A DNA stretch of 64,000 nucleotides, taken from contig FZRB01000016.1 in the NCBI GenBank assembly GCA_900199595.1, positions 36,151-100,150 on the forward strand, read 5' to 3'. Made by a program: the position numbers and the translations under genes. The stretch's first letter is position 1; every line of letters begins with the position of its first letter. The stretch comes from Lachnospiraceae bacterium (GTDB lineage Bacteria > Bacillota > Clostridia > Lachnospirales > Lachnospiraceae). Below, in pieces: positions 1 to 7,800 of this stretch. The notes under the pieces are model-generated. The model was not told the origin of the DNA, did not search any database, and saw nothing but the letters and a program-made list of their open reading frames with translations.

Positions 1-28
1 TTTCTATATAATACAACTATCAAAAAAA

Positions 29-64
29 GAAGTGGTCGAAAGTCAAGCGACATTTCACCACTTC
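29..64 (-). terminator. Intrinsic terminator after the macro-domain gene
   Basis: Arms GAAGTGGT (29-36) and ACCACTTC (57-64) pair perfectly, with a second weaker stem inside. Read on the minus strand the hairpin is followed by seven T residues, so it ends the transcript of the gene that stops at 73. Confidence 0.8.
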
Positions 65-72
65 AAAAAATA

Positions 73-1188
73 TCAATCACCCAAAGTCTCTTCTCCATGT
101 TCAAACAGAGAAAGATTAATGGTCTGAACATCATAGATTCCACGTATCACATAATATTCTATTATCTTGTCAAATGTACTGCTTGGCGAGAATGCTATCC
201 CCGCTCTCTTCAAGAGATCAACCATAGTATCATAATCCAGTTCAAGAGCAAGTGCCAATGCAACAGCCGTTTTCTTCTTTGGTTTATACTCCGGCGTACA
301 TCTTATTTTGGAAAATAGTTTCCGGTCAATATTTGCCTTCTTATAAACCTCTGGATCTGTCATACCACTTTCATCAATAAGTTCAAGAAGTCTTTTCTGA
401 TACGTTTTCTTATCTCCGGCTATAATATTCTCAAGGTCATCTGTTCTATCTCTCGAAGAATCACTAGAAGATCCATGATGAATCCTAGAAGTATTGAATA
501 TACTATGATACTTTTCAGAATTCTTTAATCTTATACTACTAAGATACTTCTTTATCTCTTCCTTTCCAGACAGACGCGAGATATTCTCCAGTACTTTTGC
601 TCTGTCACTCTTATCAACATACTCTAGAAATGCCGAATATTCACTACTCTGACTATCCATTACAGCAGTATTATCGATATAACTATCTACATCTGCAAAT
701 ATCCTGCCGGAAAGCTCAAAGGATTTCTCATCGAACACTACAATATATACTGTCATATCGTGTTCATACAGGAATTCTGTGATAGAACTCATAGCCACCT
801 GCAAAGCTTTATCCTTTGGAAACATATATGCACCAGAAGATATTAGTGGAAAAGCAATAGTTTCACACTTTAGCTCTGCAGCCTTCTCCAGCGACTTAAT
901 ATAGCAGGATTTAAGTAATTCCAACTCCCTACGATTCCCACCAAACCATATAGGTCCTACTGTATGGATAATATATTTAGCATTCAAATTAAATGCAGGA
1001 GTTACTGCTATATCTCCGACACTAATACTTCCTATTTTCTTTCGCTCAACCAGAAGCTCATCAATACCAGCAGCGTTATATATAGCATGAGCAGTCCCGG
1101 TGCCATACTTAGGTTTTGGATTGGCGGAGTTGACAATGATATCAGCTGAGACTTTTGTTATATCATTACGGATAATCTTTAATGGCAT
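73..1188 (-). CDS. Macro-domain protein with C-terminal helix-turn-helix-like domain
   Basis: The N-terminal ~170 residues are a macro (ADP-ribose-binding) domain: an IVNSANP motif, a GTGTAHAIY segment in place of the usual GGGVAGAI loop, IHTVGP, and FPLISSGAY near residue 125. Such domains bind or remove ADP-ribose from proteins, nucleic acids or O-acetyl-ADP-ribose. After a Ser-rich linker (about 235-260) comes a ~105-residue C-terminal domain with a helical XRE-like look (ALALALELDYDTMVDLLKRAG). I start at the ATG at 1188 (MPLKIIRN), which has GAGGAAG just upstream; an in-frame start seven codons earlier lacks a better site. It is a single-gene unit with its own promoter and terminator. 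No DarT-like partner is visible, so an antitoxin role would be inference only. Confidence 0.85.
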   Translation of the reverse strand: MPLKIIRNDITKVSADIIVNSANPKPKYGTGTAHAIYNAAGIDELLVERKKIGSISVGDIAVTPAFNLNAKYIIHTVGPIWFGGNRRELELLKSCYIKSLEKAAELKCETIAFPLISSGAYMFPKDKALQVAMSSITEFLYEHDMTVYIVVFDEKSFELSGRIFADVDSYIDNTAVMDSQSSEYSAFLEYVDKSDRAKVLENISRLSGKEEIKKYLSSIRLKNSEKYHSIFNTSRIHHGSSSDSSRDRTDDLENIIAGDKKTYQKRLLELIDESGMTDPEVYKKANIDRKLFSKIRCTPEYKPKKKTAVALALALELDYDTMVDLLKRAGIAFSPSSTFDKIIEYYVIRGIYDVQTINLSLFEHGEETLGD

Positions 1189-1229
1189 ATTCTTCCTCAC
1201 AATCAACATATCTTATTGCGCTCAAATGT

Positions 1230-1258
1230 ATTATACCATAGCAATAATCTCTTCACTA
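1230..1258 (-). promoter_or_regulatory. Promoter of the macro-domain gene
   Basis: Minus-strand TATAAT at 1235-1230 preceded by TGG gives an extended -10. A weak -35 (TAGTGA, 1258-1253) lies 17 nt upstream. Confidence 0.55.
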
Positions 1259-1280
1259 ATATGTTATCACAGACAATTTA

Positions 1281-1310
1281 AAAGAGAGCAACATAACTGT
1301 CACTCTCTTT
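1281..1310 (-). terminator. Terminator of the small-gene operon
   Basis: Arms AAAGAGAG (1281-1288) and CTCTCTTT (1303-1310) pair. On the minus strand the stem ends in TTTT then AAATT, just after the gene that stops at 1343. Confidence 0.6.
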
Positions 1311-1342
1311 AATTCAGTAGACTATTACTCAAATCTCATTTT

Positions 1343-1648
1343 CTATTCTTCTTCATCATCAGAATTATCTATTCTAGTATTTGCTCCTAATGCAGCAGCT
1401 AGAACACCAAGCCCTGCGACTACCGCACTTAAGACTAAAGCCCACTGAGCAAAAATAAACTTCTTATTTTCAGTATCTTTCATTCCGATTTTATCAGCAA
1501 CTTCCTTCATCTGCTCTATTATTTCTTTTTTCTCTTCAAATGATAATTCATCCTGTTCTAATTGTTGCTTAAGGGAATCAATAATAGAATTACAAACATC
1601 ATAATATACTTTTACGCTTTCTTGGTTTGCCGCCATTCCTTTATCCAA
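1343..1648 (-). CDS. Small single-pass membrane protein, probably frameshifted at its 5' end
   Basis: The readable frame gives 101 residues: a Gln/Glu/Lys-rich helical part (coiled-coil-like, LKQQLEQDELSFEEKKEIIEQ), then one hydrophobic span (about 70-90, ALVLSAVVAGLGVLAAALG) and an acidic tail DDEEE. I do not recognise the family. The frame begins with TTG at 1648, which has AAGGA upstream. However, the same frame stays open and protein-like back to about 1704 (PEFAKTTKEILVEYKDT), while a good ATG at 1728 lies in another frame (MNEDQKINNF). One missing base near 1698-1704 would join them into about 128 residues. It is the last gene of the operon beginning at 3749. Confidence 0.55.
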   Translation of the reverse strand: MDKGMAANQESVKVYYDVCNSIIDSLKQQLEQDELSFEEKKEIIEQMKEVADKIGMKDTENKKFIFAQWALVLSAVVAGLGVLAAALGANTRIDNSDDEEE

Positions 1649-1720
1649 TGTATCCTTATATTCAACTAAGATTTCTTTCGTTGTTTTAGCAAATTCAGGA
1701 AATTGTTAATCTTTTGATCT

Positions 1721-1966
1721 TCATTCATATATTTTTCCCATATAAAGTATTTTCGCAAATTCCTTGAAATCAAGTTGTTCAAATTCTTCATTTCCATGCA
1801 AATCTGTCCAATCATCTATCCAAGCAGCTATACTCTTTAAGTAATCATCAATACTCAAATTCTTCCACTCATTATGATTGTCTTTATAATCCTGAGCCAG
1901 ATTATTTAAGAACTGTACAAAGGATTCCATATCTGTAACATTTTCAATCTGATTAAAAACATCCAT
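1721..1966 (-). CDS. DUF7660-like small acidic protein
   Basis: An 81-residue soluble acidic protein. The pattern (MESFVQFLNNLAQDY, NEWKNLSIDDYLKSIAAWIDDW, FAKILYMGKIYE) matches what I know as the DUF7660 family, small proteins often found near immunity genes of polymorphic toxins. The ATG at 1966 has GGGGGA upstream, and the gene starts 11 nt after the preceding stop. Its own stop overlaps the ATG region of the next, frameshifted gene (ATGAATGA). Function unknown; an immunity-type role is inferred only from family habit and neighbours. Confidence 0.7.
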   Translation of the reverse strand: MDVFNQIENVTDMESFVQFLNNLAQDYKDNHNEWKNLSIDDYLKSIAAWIDDWTDLHGNEEFEQLDFKEFAKILYMGKIYE

Positions 1967-1977
1967 TTCCAGTCCCC

Positions 1978-2214
1978 CTATTTCTTTTTAAGTCTTTCTA
2001 TTTCATCAAGCAATTTAGGTATATCTTGTCTTGCATTAGCTATAAAATCGTAATCAGCTTCCGTAGCTCCTGTTAGTTCGATATCCTCTCCCTGAGTTTG
2101 AATAAAGCTCGAACCACATTGAAAATCCCTATCTTCAATATATGCTTTCCATGGTCCTTTTGTTGCACTTTCTGTTCTTTTTTTTATTTCAGCCAATTCA
2201 TTATCACTTAACAT
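1978..2214 (-). CDS. Small Ead/Ea22-like or immunity-like protein
   Basis: A 78-residue protein with a KGPW motif near residue 20 and a C-terminal ATEADYDFIANARQDIPKLL segment followed by a charged helix. This GPW / DxxFIANAR / IPxLL layout recurs in small phage- and immunity-associated proteins of Firmicutes and Actinobacteria. The biochemical role is not known. The start at 2214 has TAGGAG eight bases upstream. It sits 20 nt after the HEPN-like gene and 11 nt before the DUF7660-like gene, so all are co-transcribed. Confidence 0.65.
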   Translation of the reverse strand: MLSDNELAEIKKRTESATKGPWKAYIEDRDFQCGSSFIQTQGEDIELTGATEADYDFIANARQDIPKLLDEIERLKKK

Positions 2215-2234
2215 TGTATAACTCCTAAATCATT

Positions 2235-3179
2235 TTATCTTCCTGGCATATCTTTAATAAGTGGCAATAGTTTTTGATATATCTCACCTGCCTCTTTATT
2301 TGGAAAAACCTTCTGTAATTTATTATTCACCTGCTGCTTTGTCTTTGATTTAAGAACCGCATAAATTATTGTTTCCTTATTATCCCTATAAAACTGCTTT
2401 TTGAAATGTTGTCCAAAAAAAGATCTAATCTGATTTTCTCTTTTGGGTGCAGTATTTTTTTTAGTCTCTTTAGACTTTGTCTTCTTAGGTTCTTTTGTAA
2501 CATCTTTTTTCTTTGTTTCTTCCAGAATATTATCTGATAAATCAATATCAATATTATCTACATAATTCTGAATTATATTATGTATCTCTGGATTTGTTTT
2601 AATAAACTCAACTATTTCATCATCTGTTTTTAATATCTTTGAATTATTATCTCTTATTCTTGAAGCAGGAGGAAACAATATCTCAGATGGAATCACATTA
2701 TATTCAAACGAAAACTTTTCCATATTCGCATCATAGTATTGTTGTACACACTCACAGATAGACAAGCATAAATAGTTTGCATTTATCATTTCTGCCCTGT
2801 GAAGATTATTACCTTTCTTATCAGATAAACTGATAGTGAATTCATACATTTTTTCACTACTTCCAACTACCAGTATAAACTTATCAATTCTGTTTTCTTT
2901 ATTCTTCACTTTACCAGAATCTAGTTTAAATGAACCTTGATGCATATATACATTTCGTAAATTATATATTGTTTCTCCAGACATACCTTTATTACCATCT
3001 CCATATAAAAATGGACATAAAAAGGTATCACACCACTTTATGTATCTTTCCCCTACATCTTTGTTTGGATATTCGACCATTCCACAAATATCAGGTAGCA
3101 TTAACGCTAGTGATAAAGATGAATAATAGCACTCATTTTCCAATGATTTTCTGATATCTTTGATATATAGATTTATCAT
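2235..3179 (-). CDS. HEPN-like domain protein with Lys-rich linker
   Basis: A 314-residue protein. Residues ~1-160 form a helical domain containing SLALMLPDICGMVEYP and then LRNVYMHQG (about 73-81). RNVYMH fits the R-x4-6-H motif of HEPN ribonucleases, so I infer a HEPN fold. A long Lys/Glu/Thr-rich linker (about 215-250) leads to a compact C-terminal domain of ~60 residues (IRSFFGQHFKKQFY to LLPLIKDMPGR) that I do not recognise. The start at 3179 has AAAGAGG. HEPN proteins are common in toxin-antitoxin and abortive-infection systems; here the neighbours are small immunity-like genes. Nuclease activity is a prediction from one motif. Confidence 0.6.
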   Translation of the reverse strand: MINLYIKDIRKSLENECYYSSLSLALMLPDICGMVEYPNKDVGERYIKWCDTFLCPFLYGDGNKGMSGETIYNLRNVYMHQGSFKLDSGKVKNKENRIDKFILVVGSSEKMYEFTISLSDKKGNNLHRAEMINANYLCLSICECVQQYYDANMEKFSFEYNVIPSEILFPPASRIRDNNSKILKTDDEIVEFIKTNPEIHNIIQNYVDNIDIDLSDNILEETKKKDVTKEPKKTKSKETKKNTAPKRENQIRSFFGQHFKKQFYRDNKETIIYAVLKSKTKQQVNNKLQKVFPNKEAGEIYQKLLPLIKDMPGR

Positions 3180-3200
3180 GTATGACCTCTTTAGATATGT

Positions 3201-3749
3201 TTAATTTATTATCTCCCACTTAAGCTTTGGATAAGAAACTGTAGGAAAGTAATGCTCAGCATAAGGATTCTTCTTTGTATTCTTAGCAAGAGGCACCATT
3301 CTGATTTCCTTATTTTCAATCATATGTTCTAATTCAGTAGCTATATCTTCATCTTTATCTAAAGCAATAATTTCTTCATATGATATTCTATGATGAACCT
3401 CTATTTCGTGTCTAATCATAGCATTGATTATTGGAGCCATTTCTTCATCTCTCGAAAGCCTATTTAAATATCTTTGAAAACAGGTTTCTTTATACTCCAT
3501 TACTTTGATAAGCGTAATTAATTCCTCCAGATTAATCCTATATACATAATCAGGACCTGGATCTTCATATCCGTCCCTACTGCTCTTCATATCAGGGATT
3601 ACATATTTACTCTCAAATTCAGATATATATGAATTTGTAATATATTCATTTCTTATTGAAACAAGTTCTGACATGCGTTTTCCCAAATAATAGTCCAGAT
3701 TACGCCATTCCATATCTATATTAAAGTAAATCGAAAATATATCTAACAA
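3201..3749 (-). CDS. Hypothetical protein, first gene of the small-gene operon
   Basis: A 182-residue soluble protein that I do not recognise. It is rich in charged helices, with a repeated Glu/Ile pattern in the middle (RHEIEVHHRISYEEIIAL), and has no signal peptide or membrane segment. The start is TTG at 3749, chosen because GGAGGG sits eight bases upstream; the first in-frame ATG is 12 codons further in with no ribosome site. It is 21 nt ahead of the HEPN-like gene and follows a promoter-like site, so it leads the five-gene unit. Confidence 0.65.
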   Translation of the reverse strand: MLDIFSIYFNIDMEWRNLDYYLGKRMSELVSIRNEYITNSYISEFESKYVIPDMKSSRDGYEDPGPDYVYRINLEELITLIKVMEYKETCFQRYLNRLSRDEEMAPIINAMIRHEIEVHHRISYEEIIALDKDEDIATELEHMIENKEIRMVPLAKNTKKNPYAEHYFPTVSYPKLKWEIIN

Positions 3750-3781
3750 GTTTATCCCTCCATTCTGAGCTTTATAAATTC

Positions 3782-3810
3782 AATATACCATACAAATCCA
3801 TTAAATCACA
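3782..3810 (-). promoter_or_regulatory. Probable promoter of the five-gene operon
   Basis: Minus-strand TATATT (3787-3782) preceded by TGG forms an extended -10. A weak GTGATT lies 17 nt upstream. It sits about 35 nt ahead of the TTG start. Confidence 0.45.
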
Positions 3811-3830
3811 GACGGAACATTTACCAAAAG

Positions 3831-3864
3831 AGTAAGCGGGGATGCCCGAAGACACCCCCTTACT
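3831..3864 (-). terminator. Terminator after the ParA module
   Basis: AGTAAG.GGGG (3831-3841) pairs with CCCC.TTACT (about 3855-3864), with a second short GC stem inside. On the minus strand it runs into CTCTTTTGG. It ends the transcript of the gene stopping at 3877. Confidence 0.6.
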
Positions 3865-3876
3865 CAATGAAGAAAC

Positions 3877-4239
3877 TTATGCCAAAGCTACATCTCTTTT
3901 CTTGGATGGCTGTGGTTTGTTTGCTTCTCTATTATCTACTTCTGTCTGCTTCTTTGAGATTCTGTCCTGAAGAGATGAAGACTTCTGAGGAGTAGCCTTT
4001 TCTGACTTTGTCTTGTCATTCTTCGCTTTATCCGTCTTCTCAGCCTTATCAGTCTTTTCTTCTGTTATCTCTGACTTAGCAGCTTCTTTCTCCTGCTTAC
4101 GCTCTTCCATCTTATCCATACGCACAAGCTCATGATTCTCAGAGTCATACTGGAATACATGATCCGAAAGCTTATCCTCAGCACTTACCACTCCGGAATT
4201 GATTTCCTGAACCATACTTTCCATTGTTGCATGATCCAT
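3877..4239 (-). CDS. Charged low-complexity protein following ParA
   Basis: A 120-residue protein of unknown function. Residues 1-45 look folded (MDHATMESMVQEINSG, VFQYDSENHELVRMDK). The rest is Lys/Glu/Asp/Thr-rich and repetitive (KTDKAEKTDKAKNDKTKSEK) and it ends KKRDVALA. The start lies only two bases from the parA stop and has no clear ribosome site, so it may be translationally coupled, or may be the back half of a gene fused here when parA lost its end. The low-complexity tail resembles that of the Na/Pi transporter at 39.4 kb. Confidence 0.5.
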   Translation of the reverse strand: MDHATMESMVQEINSGVVSAEDKLSDHVFQYDSENHELVRMDKMEERKQEKEAAKSEITEEKTDKAEKTDKAKNDKTKSEKATPQKSSSLQDRISKKQTEVDNREANKPQPSKKRDVALA

Positions 4240-4240
4240 A

Positions 4241-4936
4241 TCATCTTTCAGCAGCTCTTACAGAAAATGGAATCTTGCTGTCATATATATGGACAGCTCC
4301 TCCATAAGCCTCATCAAGAAGAGTTACTATCTCACGTGCATAATTAGTTCTATTGTTGAGCATTGTAATAAGTATTCCATCTATCCCTAGTTTAGTATTA
4401 AGTCCACCCTTGACCTTGCTAATTGTCTTAATCAGCTGTTCTAATCCCTTGAGGGACAAATACGCCGCCTGTACTGGAATAATCACTTTATCAGCCGTTG
4501 CAAAAGCATTTATAGTGATTAGAGAGAGACTAGGTGCACAATCTATGATGATATAATCATAATCATGCTTGATATGATATATATACTTACTCAGAACCAC
4601 CTCTCGGCAGAATGTGCTTACTAGCGAACACTCTATACCTGATAATTCAATATTGCATGGCAAGAGGTCTATCCCTTCCTGATGATGTAGAATTCCAAGT
4701 CTTTTATCAAAACGCTCTTCCTTGATGATATTTCCCATAACTGTTGCAAGTGTTTCATCAAGTCTATCCGGTTCCGTATATCCCAGACTTGCTGTTAGAG
4801 AACCCTGGGCATCCGCATCTATCAGAAGCACCTTATATCCTTCTCTAGCCAGTTCAATACCAAAATTAGCCGCTGTTGTTGTCTTACCTACTCCACCTTT
4901 CTGTGAAGCAATTGCGTAAACTTTACACATTTCCAT
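4241..4936 (-). CDS. parA: ParA/Soj-type partition ATPase, C-terminally short
   Basis: A 231-residue P-loop ATPase of the ParA/MinD group. It has the deviant Walker A KGGVGKTTTA near residue 14, LIDADAQGS (Walker A'/B region) near 39, and DCAPSLSLIT near 130. Such proteins position plasmids, ICEs or chromosomes. The ending is odd: after IPFSVRAAE, where relatives continue for some 20-25 residues, the frame reads R and then stops, so the last helix seems lost. The start at 4936 has AAAGG. It lies 20 nt after a DUF3970-like gene, a pairing I associate with integrative/conjugative elements and plasmids. No ParB, relaxase or integrase is present, so this looks like a remnant. Confidence 0.85.
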   Translation of the reverse strand: MEMCKVYAIASQKGGVGKTTTAANFGIELAREGYKVLLIDADAQGSLTASLGYTEPDRLDETLATVMGNIIKEERFDKRLGILHHQEGIDLLPCNIELSGIECSLVSTFCREVVLSKYIYHIKHDYDYIIIDCAPSLSLITINAFATADKVIIPVQAAYLSLKGLEQLIKTISKVKGGLNTKLGIDGILITMLNNRTNYAREIVTLLDEAYGGAVHIYDSKIPFSVRAAER

Positions 4937-4956
4937 CTACCTGCCTTTCCGCTGTA

Positions 4957-5232
4957 TTATTTCTTGCCTTTATTTCTTCGATTCGGATAAACACCGAATA
5001 CTGTTCCTGAACCCACATACAGGTTCTGCTTTACTGGATGAAGAGAATCATTGTATCTTCTACAATCCTCTTCACTTCTAAATATTTCTGTGTAAACTCT
5101 CTTATATTTATTTGAGCCTTTTATATCCATTGGCTCAGATGGCTTATTAGCTACGAATCGCTTATCTCGTGCCAGCATCTTTAAGAACCATTTCAGATCC
5201 TTTGTTGTACCCTGCAGTCTGATCTTTAACAT
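4957..5232 (-). CDS. DUF3970-like small protein upstream of ParA
   Basis: A 91-residue basic protein starting MLKIRLQGTTKDLKWFLK, with a following NKYKRVYTEI strand and a KK-rich tail. This resembles the DUF3970/YvzF-type small proteins that lie just before parA in many Firmicutes mobile elements. The ATG at 5232 has GGAGG five bases upstream. Function unknown. Confidence 0.65.
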   Translation of the reverse strand: MLKIRLQGTTKDLKWFLKMLARDKRFVANKPSEPMDIKGSNKYKRVYTEIFRSEEDCRRYNDSLHPVKQNLYVGSGTVFGVYPNRRNKGKK

Positions 5233-5307
5233 TTAATCCTCCATTTCTGTCAGGCAGATGTCAAAGCTTACGCTGCCATATCGCTGTGTTTCTTTTTCTA
5301 TTTTCAA
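5233..5307 (-). CDS. Possible 24-residue leader peptide of the ParA module
   Basis: A short frame from TTG 5307 to TAA 5233 ends directly against the next ATG and contains RYGSVSFDICLTEMED. GGAGG lies only two bases upstream of the TTG, which is too close, and an upstream GTG in frame is an alternative. It could be a tiny coupled peptide or noise. Confidence 0.25.
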   Translation of the reverse strand: MKIEKETQRYGSVSFDICLTEMED

Positions 5308-5356
5308 TACCTCCACTATCTATATCAAAACAACGAGTAACGACCATAACGCAAAA

Positions 5357-5394
5357 AAGGACACTATCTAAAATTACTTTTAGAAAGTGTCCTT
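5357..5394 (-). terminator. Terminator downstream of lysS
   Basis: AAGGACACT-TCTAAAA pairs with TTTTAGA-AGTGTCCTT over about 16 bp with one mismatch. On the minus strand it is followed by a run of six T. It lies about 140 nt beyond the lysS stop and marks the edge between core genes and the accessory patch. The 300 nt between the ParA module and lysS otherwise hold only the small palindrome at 5425 and no gene I can support. Confidence 0.85.
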
Positions 5395-5424
5395 GATTTA
5401 CAAATATTCGATTGACTATCTATC

Positions 5425-5439
5425 TGTGCAGAGTGCACA
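5425..5439. repeat. Perfect short palindrome near the accessory/core junction
   Basis: TGTGCA-GAG-TGCACA is a 6-3-6 inverted repeat. It is followed at once by the direct repeat TTAGGAATA / TTAGGAAATA. It could be a protein-binding or recombination site; nothing proves either. Confidence 0.4.
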
Positions 5440-5533
5440 TTTAGGAATATTTAGGAAATAAACCTCTTCATTTTGTGTCAGATTTGTGTCAGTATTCTCA
5501 CAAAACCTTTCGGAACCCGCATAAACTCTATGT

Positions 5534-7153
5534 TTATTTCTTCTCGGTCTTAAGTGTCGGGAATAGAAGAACGTCTCTTATTGCCTGGCTGTCTGTCATG
5601 ATCATAACAAGACGATCGATTCCGTATCCGATACCGCCTGTAGGTGGCATACCTACTTCAAGTGCGTTAAGGAAGTCTTCATCTGTGTGGTTTGCCTCCT
5701 CATCACCTGCATCTGCAAGTGCATCCTGTGCAGCGAATCTTTCTCTCTGATCTATAGGATCGTTAAGCTCTGAGTACGCATTTGCCATCTCCCAGCCATT
5801 CATAAAGAACTCGAATCTCTCAACGTATTCCGGATTCTCAGGCTTCTTCTTTGTAAGTGGAGATATCTCAATAGGATGATCCATGACAAATGTAGGCTGA
5901 ACGAGATGTTCTTCAACATATGTCTCAAAGAAGAGATTCAGGATATCACCCTTCTTGTGGAAGTCCTCGAACTCGATGTGATGCTCCTTAGCAAGAGCAC
6001 GAGCCTGCTCGAGATCCTTTACTTCATTCCAGTCAACGCCACTGTACTTCTTTACGGCATCAACCATTGTTATTCTTTCAAACGGCTTACCAAGATCCAT
6101 CTCAATTCCGTTATAAACTATCTTTGTAGTACCAAGAACTTCCTGAGCTATGTATCTGTACATGTTCTCAGTAAGATCCATCATACCATAATAATCTGTA
6201 TATGCCTGGTAAAGCTCCATAAGTGTGAACTCAGGATTATGACGAGTGTCCACACCCTCATTTCTGAATACACGACCGATCTCATATACTCTCTCAAGAC
6301 CACCGACAATAAGTCTCTTCAGATAAAGCTCAAGTGATATACGAAGCTTCAGATCTTCATCAAGTGCATTGAAATGTGTCTCAAAAGGACGAGCTGCTGC
6401 TCCACCTGCATTTGCTACAAGCATAGGAGTTTCAACTTCCATGAAGCCCTGTGTATCAAGATATCTTCTTATAGCTGATATGATCTGTGATCTCTTGATA
6501 AATGTATCCTTTACTTCAGGATTCATGATAAGGTCAACATATCTCTGACGATATCTTATATCTGTATTAGTAAGTCCATGGAACTTCTCAGGAAGAACCT
6601 GAAGTGACTTTGTCAGAAGCTGAACGCTGTCAGCATGTATAGACACTTCACCCATCATAGTACGGAATACATATCCCTTTACACCTATGATATCGCCCAC
6701 ATCAAACTTCTTGAAATCAGCGTATGCATCAGTACCTATTACATCTCTTGCAACAAATACCTGTATATTACCTGACTTATCCTGTACATTGCAGAATGAA
6801 GCCTTACCCATTACACGCTTGGACATCATTCTACCGGATATACTAACCTGGATAGGATTTGCATCCATTATGGCACGTCTCTCATTATATGCATCGGTTT
6901 TAACCTGTTTAGCCTCTGCCTCATCCATGCCTTCGGTATCAGGCATTTCCTTACCTGCAAGAAGCTTTTCTTCAAGCTGGATGTATTCCTGTTTGGCCTG
7001 CTCAGCATGATAAGACTGATCAAACTTTGTTATTACAAAAGGATCCTTTCCCGCTTCCTGAAGAGCGGCAAGTTTCTCACGACGAACCTTAAGAAGCTGA
7101 TTTAAATCCTGCTGCTGTGCGCCCTGATTATTCTGATTATTCTGATCTGCCAT
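5534..7153 (-). CDS. lysS: Lysyl-tRNA synthetase, class II
   Basis: A 539-residue enzyme that charges tRNA-Lys. It has an N-terminal OB-fold anticodon-binding domain (about 90-220) and a class II catalytic core with motif 2 (RNEG...RHNPEFT) and motif 3 (GIGYGIDRLVM, near the end). The start is the ATG at 7153 (MADQNNQNNQ), seven bases after GGAGG; the longer upstream reading is a hydrophobic non-homologous extension. Two oddities: a Gln/Asn-rich N-terminal lead of about 20 residues, and an extra acidic stretch (EMPDTEGMDEAEAKQ) before the OB fold, making it longer than the ~490-500 usual. It follows greA after a hairpin and so has partly separate expression. Confidence 0.97.
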   Translation of the reverse strand: MADQNNQNNQGAQQQDLNQLLKVRREKLAALQEAGKDPFVITKFDQSYHAEQAKQEYIQLEEKLLAGKEMPDTEGMDEAEAKQVKTDAYNERRAIMDANPIQVSISGRMMSKRVMGKASFCNVQDKSGNIQVFVARDVIGTDAYADFKKFDVGDIIGVKGYVFRTMMGEVSIHADSVQLLTKSLQVLPEKFHGLTNTDIRYRQRYVDLIMNPEVKDTFIKRSQIISAIRRYLDTQGFMEVETPMLVANAGGAAARPFETHFNALDEDLKLRISLELYLKRLIVGGLERVYEIGRVFRNEGVDTRHNPEFTLMELYQAYTDYYGMMDLTENMYRYIAQEVLGTTKIVYNGIEMDLGKPFERITMVDAVKKYSGVDWNEVKDLEQARALAKEHHIEFEDFHKKGDILNLFFETYVEEHLVQPTFVMDHPIEISPLTKKKPENPEYVERFEFFMNGWEMANAYSELNDPIDQRERFAAQDALADAGDEEANHTDEDFLNALEVGMPPTGGIGYGIDRLVMIMTDSQAIRDVLLFPTLKTEKK

Positions 7154-7189
7154 AATCAATCCTCCAAATATGATTATTATTAAAAATAA

Positions 7190-7213
7190 AACCGCCGGAA
7201 TAATCCAGCGGTT
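7190..7213 (-). terminator. Terminator between greA and lysS
   Basis: AACCGC (7190-7195) pairs with GCGGTT (7208-7213), with further pairing inside. On the minus strand it runs into TTTTATTTTT. It sits 14 nt beyond the greA stop, so readthrough or attenuation into lysS is possible. Confidence 0.75.
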
Positions 7214-7226
7214 CATATGATCTAAA

Positions 7227-7709
7227 TTAGTTTCTTGTGAAATCAAGAATCTTATAACTGTATTTTCCGCTTGGTGCATCAATTGTTATTACCTGTCCAA
7301 CCTTTGAACCAATAAGCTTTGAACCAATCGGAGATTCATTTGATATACTGCCTTCCAAAATGTTTGACTCTGTGGAACCTGAAAGCTTATAGGTATATTC
7401 CTGCTTTGATTCCATGTCTTCAAAATGAACTGTACATCCAAAGTTTACTGACTCTGTATCAAGATTATCCTCATCGATAACTTCAACATTTTTCAGTATT
7501 TTCTCTATTTCAGCTATACGAGCTTCGATATCTCTCTGCTCATCTTTAGCTGCATCGTACTCAGCATTCTCTGATAAGTCGCCCTGTTCACGTGCTTCTT
7601 TGATTTTCTGAGCTACTTCACGACGGCGGTTTACTTTGAGATCTGATAATTCATCCTCGAGTTTTTTAAGACCTTCGTAGGTCAGAATATTTTTCTTTTC
7701 TTCTGCCAT
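7227..7709 (-). CDS. greA: Transcription elongation factor GreA
   Basis: A 160-residue GreA: an N-terminal antiparallel coiled coil (LTYEGLKKLEDELSDLK; SENAEYDAAKDEQRDIEARI) whose acidic tip enters the RNA polymerase secondary channel to trigger transcript cleavage, and a C-terminal FKBP-like domain (SPIGSKLIGSKVGQVI). The start is the ATG at 7709 (MAEEKKN) with AAGGAG nine bases upstream; the frame extends further but upstream residues are not GreA-like. greA followed by lysS is the common Clostridia order. Confidence 0.97.
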   Translation of the reverse strand: MAEEKKNILTYEGLKKLEDELSDLKVNRRREVAQKIKEAREQGDLSENAEYDAAKDEQRDIEARIAEIEKILKNVEVIDEDNLDTESVNFGCTVHFEDMESKQEYTYKLSGSTESNILEGSISNESPIGSKLIGSKVGQVITIDAPSGKYSYKILDFTRN

Positions 7710-7800
7710 GATGAGTTCTCCTTTCATGGATATACATGGTTTATGAGGATTTGTAGTAATCTTATACACAATCCACATTATTCGTAATGATTCAAAATGC

